Both the position numbers and the translations under genes were made by a program. Positions 35,133-37,252 of a DNA stretch of 37,252 bases are shown here, in pieces. Position 1 is the first letter of the stretch; every line of letters begins with the position of its first letter. The notes under the pieces are model-generated. The model was not told the origin of the DNA, made no database searches, and worked only from the letters and a program-made list of their open reading frames with translations. Origin of the DNA: Caldilineaceae bacterium (GTDB lineage: Bacteria; Chloroflexota; Anaerolineae; Caldilineales; Caldilineaceae); the NCBI GenBank assembly GCA_022824685.1, contig JAJDZJ010000149.1, forward strand, positions 1 through 37,252, in the 5' to 3' direction.

Positions 35133-36144
35133 CCTGCACCTCCGTCTCACAACGTCGCCTGACCTGCATGCCTGCAGATCTCCGTTCTGGCAATAGGAGT
35201 GCCGCCGCCACAGCGGCCGCTATCCCAAGAAAAACACTTACCGACATCAGCCGACTTGCCCGCCTGATGTCACTCGCTCCCGGCCTCCTTAACCCCTCAC
35301 CAAGCCGGTAATGACCCACCTTCTCCAACGCCACCTCCAACGCGCCCGCCGCCGCACTCATCGGTTGCCCCGCGTTGGGGCTTGCAGTCTTGGCCGCCTC
35401 CCCGCGCCAGACTCGCCACGCACTTCCCGCATTTCCTCTCCCCAAGGCCGCGCCCGCCACAATCAACAGCGCCGTCAACCGCGCCGGGACGAAGTTCAAG
35501 ATATCGTCCGCCCGCGCCGAACTCTTGCCCAGCCACTCCATCTCCGCATCCCGATATCCCAGCATCGCGTCCGCCGTATTTACAAACCTGTAAACCAGCG
35601 CCGCCGGCAGACCGCCAATGCCGTACCAGAACAGCGGCGCGATCACACTGTCCGAACTGTTTTCCGCCAGAGACTCAACTGTCGCCGCCGCCACCAAACT
35701 CTCGTCCAGCTCAGAAACATCCCGGCTCACCAGATGCCAGCCCAGCTGCCGCCGCGCTTCAGCAAGGTCGCCCTCCTCAAGCGGCCGCGCTACCGCCCTC
35801 CCCGCCCGCATCAGATCCCGCCAGGCAATCAGCAGTGACAAGACCGCGCCCTCAGCCAGCCACCCCAACCCCCAGCGCTGCAAGCTACCTGAACACCACC
35901 TTCCAATGAGCCCCAGCAGGCACGCGCTCCCACCAATTGCAGCCGCACCATAGAAAAATGACGCCATCGCTCCCCGCCGCGGCGCCTGCTTCCGCACAAT
36001 CCCAATCCAACTTCCCATCCAGGCCACCGGATGAAAACGGGAAGACGGATCGCCCAGCACCGCGTCGATCAGCACCGCCGCCGCCACAGCCAACACTCTG
36101 CGCTGCCTGTACCCTTCAGTGACAAAGAAATGCCGAACGTTCAC
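35125..36144 (-). CDS. cbiB: Adenosylcobinamide-phosphate synthase
   Basis: This 339-residue integral membrane protein joins adenosylcobyric acid to the aminopropanol arm. Family signatures are LIDAVLGDP with [11 protein letters not shown] near the N-terminus, [18 protein letters not shown] and [13 protein letters not shown], and four or five hydrophobic helices. I choose the GTG at 36144 (AGGGG five bases upstream). An alternative in-frame GTG at 36180 lies inside the terminator hairpin and would place the start within the regulatory element. It is the first gene after the cobalamin riboswitch, and its 3' end overlaps cobO by eight bases. The C-terminal 40 residues end in a basic/acidic tail. 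Confidence 0.93.
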   Translation of the reverse strand: MNVRHFFVTEGYRQRRVLAVAAAVLIDAVLGDPSSRFHPVAWMGSWIGIVRKQAPRRGAMASFFYGAAAIGGSACLLGLIGRWCSGSLQRWGLGWLAEGAVLSLLIAWRDLMRAGRAVARPLEEGDLAEARRQLGWHLVSRDVSELDESLVAAATVESLAENSSDSVIAPLFWYGIGGLPAALVYRFVNTADAMLGYRDAEMEWLGKSSARADDILNFVPARLTALLIVAGAALGRGNAGSAWRVWRGEAAKTASPNAGQPMSAAAGALEVALEKVGHYRLGEGLRRPGASDIRRASRLMSVSVFLGIAAAVAAALLLPERRSAGMQVRRRCETEVQDG

Positions 36145-36163
36145 CTCAACCCCTGTCTGAAAC

Positions 36164-36198
36164 AAAAAAAGGCGATCCACTCACAAAGTGGATCGCCT
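36164..36198 (-). terminator. Intrinsic terminator of the cobalamin riboswitch
   Basis: On the - strand an 11-bp perfect stem, AGGCGATCCAC and GTGGATCGCCT, with a 7-base loop is followed at once by a run of seven T. It sits about 85 bases after the aptamer and 20 bases before the cbiB start. A second short stem TCCGCC-ATTT-GGCGGA (36211-36226) just upstream may be part of the switching structure. This is the expected OFF element when B12 is bound. Confidence 0.9.
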
Positions 36199-36284
36199 GG
36201 AAAGAGAAAATCCGCCAAATGGCGGATGGCGTACAAACTGTCTTTGCCGCTCATCCCCTTAATCCACGAAGGTGGTGTCTGAAC

Positions 36285-36475
36285 TTTCCTGCCTGCAACT
36301 TGCAGGTCCGCTCGACTGAGCATCCAAAAAGGCGGGTTATCGGGCTTGGTGAAAACTGCTTCACCCTACCGTTGCGGGACAGCGCCGGACTGGTTCATCT
36401 GAACGTCACCGGTCTTCCCCCATTGTGCGCCGCGTATCCGGGCGGAAGGCGCACCCTTTCGGAAACGGATTCAAT
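36285..36475 (-). ncRNA. Cobalamin (B12) riboswitch aptamer
   Basis: On the - strand conserved class elements appear in the right order: GGGTGCGCC near the 5' end, then AATGGGGGAAGACCGGTG, then GGCGCTGTCCCGCAACGG, and finally the B12 box AGTCGAGCGGACCTGC at 36302-36317. A good promoter lies just upstream and an intrinsic terminator just downstream, followed by cbiB. It should reduce transcription of the whole cbiB-cobO-cobN-btuF-like-cobQ operon when adenosylcobalamin is plentiful. Exact ends are estimates. Confidence 0.93.
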
Positions 36476-36485
36476 TGTCCCCTAG

Positions 36486-36515
36486 AGGATACCCGATGCA
36501 TCACCATCCTGTCAA
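36486..36515 (-). promoter_or_regulatory. Sigma70-type promoter of the cobalamin operon
   Basis: On the - strand TTGACA (36515-36510), an 18-base spacer and TATCCT (36491-36486, four of six matches). The predicted start near 36478 coincides with the 5' edge of the riboswitch, which supports it. Confidence 0.7.
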
Positions 36516-36632
36516 CTGCACGAAAACCCCAGCGTGCATCCCGAAACGGGGGCGAATTCTCGCACACTTCTGGCAACGACTAGCATCACGCCAATTTACC
36601 TCCTCTACGCAGGGCAAGCGCCTTCGTCTCTG

Positions 36633-36870
36633 CCCACTGACCACTGCCCACTGCCCACTGACCACTGCCCACTGCCCACTGACCACTGCCCACTGCCCAC
36701 TGACCACTGCCCACTGCCCACTGACCACTGCCCACTGACCACTGCCCACTGCCCACTGACCACTGCCCACTGCCCACTGACCACTGCCCACTGACCACTG
36801 CCCACTGCCCACTGCCCACTGACCACTGCCCACTGCCCACTGCCCACTGCCCACTGCCCACTGACCACTA
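36633..36870. repeat. Heptamer tandem repeat array, 34 units
   Basis: Thirty-four perfect-length 7-bp units read CCCACTG or ACCACTG (last unit ACCACTA), 238 bases in all. The A and C types are not random: most of the array repeats A-C-C, a 21-bp higher-order unit, with local A-C and C-runs toward the end. No stop codon arises in any frame, so it creates spurious long frames on both strands. It lies about 120 bases upstream of the B12 operon promoter. Confidence 0.97.
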
Positions 36871-36960
36871 CAGTTCCGCCCCTTGTTGGCGCCCAAGCCC
36901 CTCCGCACAGAAACCCGCCTCCATTCAGAGACGCCAACACGGCCCTCGCGCCCTTCCTCA

Positions 36961-37047
36961 GCCCTTCTCCGTGTCCCTTCGTGCCCCTTCGTAGATCAAA
37001 AAGGTTTTGCCGTTCACAACTGCCCTCCTCCCCGTCCCTCCGTGGAT
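36961..37047. repeat. Second copy of the TCCGTGGATCAAAA repeat family
   Basis: CCTTCTCCGTGTCCCTTCG followed by GTAGATCAAAAAGGTTTTGCC, then CCTCCGTGGATTAC. It matches the 24777-25042 array closely, including the CCGTT phrase after the A-run. Confidence 0.75.
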
Positions 37048-37252
37048 TACTCTTCCTTACCCCCCTGCAGTTTCCCTGCAGTTCCCCCGCCCTTCCCCTG
37101 CCGTTCTCCCCCCTCCCAGGGCGATTGCATCTAAATTGGGTCAGAACATCGAAATGCAGCCGAATACTCTTCCAGGTCGGGGTAAGACACAGGGAAATGT
37201 ACGAAAGATGGCACGTAGACGGAGAATTTAACTTATCTCGCCGACTGAGGGC
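37048..37252. other. Unassigned right end of the window
   Basis: Pyrimidine-rich sequence with CCTGCAGTTTCCCTGCAGTT, then about 120 bases of lower GC. I recognise no gene. The short frame ending in MARRRRI is not convincing. Whatever starts here continues beyond the window. Confidence 0.4.

Noticed and set aside
36144..36180. Start of cbiB at the GTG at 36180
   Set aside because: That codon is inside the riboswitch terminator hairpin. The GTG at 36144 has AGGGG upstream and keeps all conserved residues.
36633..36870. Possible CRISPR array
   Set aside because: The repeat unit is 7 bp with no unique spacers and no cas genes nearby.
36501..36940. Long open frames on both strands with repeating GQWAVGS/SGQWSVV or TAHCPLT units
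   Set aside because: They are translations of the 7-bp tandem repeat, which contains no stop codon in any frame. There is no start context or domain.

Overview
The window is GC-rich bacterial DNA, densely coding. It most resembles an environmental member of the Chloroflexota (Anaerolineae/Caldilinea-like, possibly a host-associated or marine lineage). That placement is an inference from gene content: a Tat-type lipoprotein sugar-binding protein, many phytanoyl-CoA-dioxygenase-like (PhyH) enzymes, a WS/DGAT acyltransferase, a LysM/YkuD L,D-transpeptidase, an SH3b protein with Thr/Pro linkers, and a B12 operon with fused ferredoxin domains. No rRNA, tRNA, CRISPR array, transposase or phage gene was recognised.

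Layout. (1) 156-8990, + strand: a carbohydrate-uptake module. It holds a PhyH enzyme, a Tat lipoprotein substrate-binding protein, a small membrane-anchored Ig-like protein, two sugar ABC permeases, a beta-propeller glycoside hydrolase and two more PhyH enzymes. No ATPase gene is present. (2) 9303-12075, - strand: a WS/DGAT acyltransferase and an L,D-transpeptidase. (3) 12920-18453, + strand: a tight cluster of two tandem desaturase-Rieske fusion proteins (MocD+MocE-like), a Gfo/Idh/MocA oxidoreductase, a TIM-barrel sugar isomerase and an SDR. This looks like a rhizopine/methyl-inositol style catabolic set. (4) 18603-21996: two convergent PhyH genes and a GMC oxidoreductase. (5) 22339-26704: an SH3b surface protein with a good sigma70-type promoter, a HEAT-repeat protein, and an MDR dehydrogenase plus ThuA-like pair. 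(6) 36515-26782, - strand: a cobalamin operon. A promoter, a cobalamin riboswitch and an intrinsic terminator precede cbiB, ferredoxin-cobO, ferredoxin-cobN, a BtuF-like lipoprotein and cobQ.

Two repeat families sit only in intergenic DNA: a 7-bp tandem repeat (consensus [A/C]CCACTG, 34 units at 36633-36870, shorter copies at three other places) and a dispersed motif around TCCGTGGATCAAAA (tandem at 24777-25042, other copies at 36961-37047 and degenerate at 9161 and 12196).

Working picture: regions 1, 3 and 4 import and oxidatively strip sugars, cyclitols or small organic substrates, using Fe(II)/2-oxoglutarate dioxygenases, Rieske-coupled di-iron oxygenases and NAD(P)/flavin dehydrogenases. 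Region 6 makes or remodels cobalamin under B12 feedback. The substrates are not determined by the sequence.
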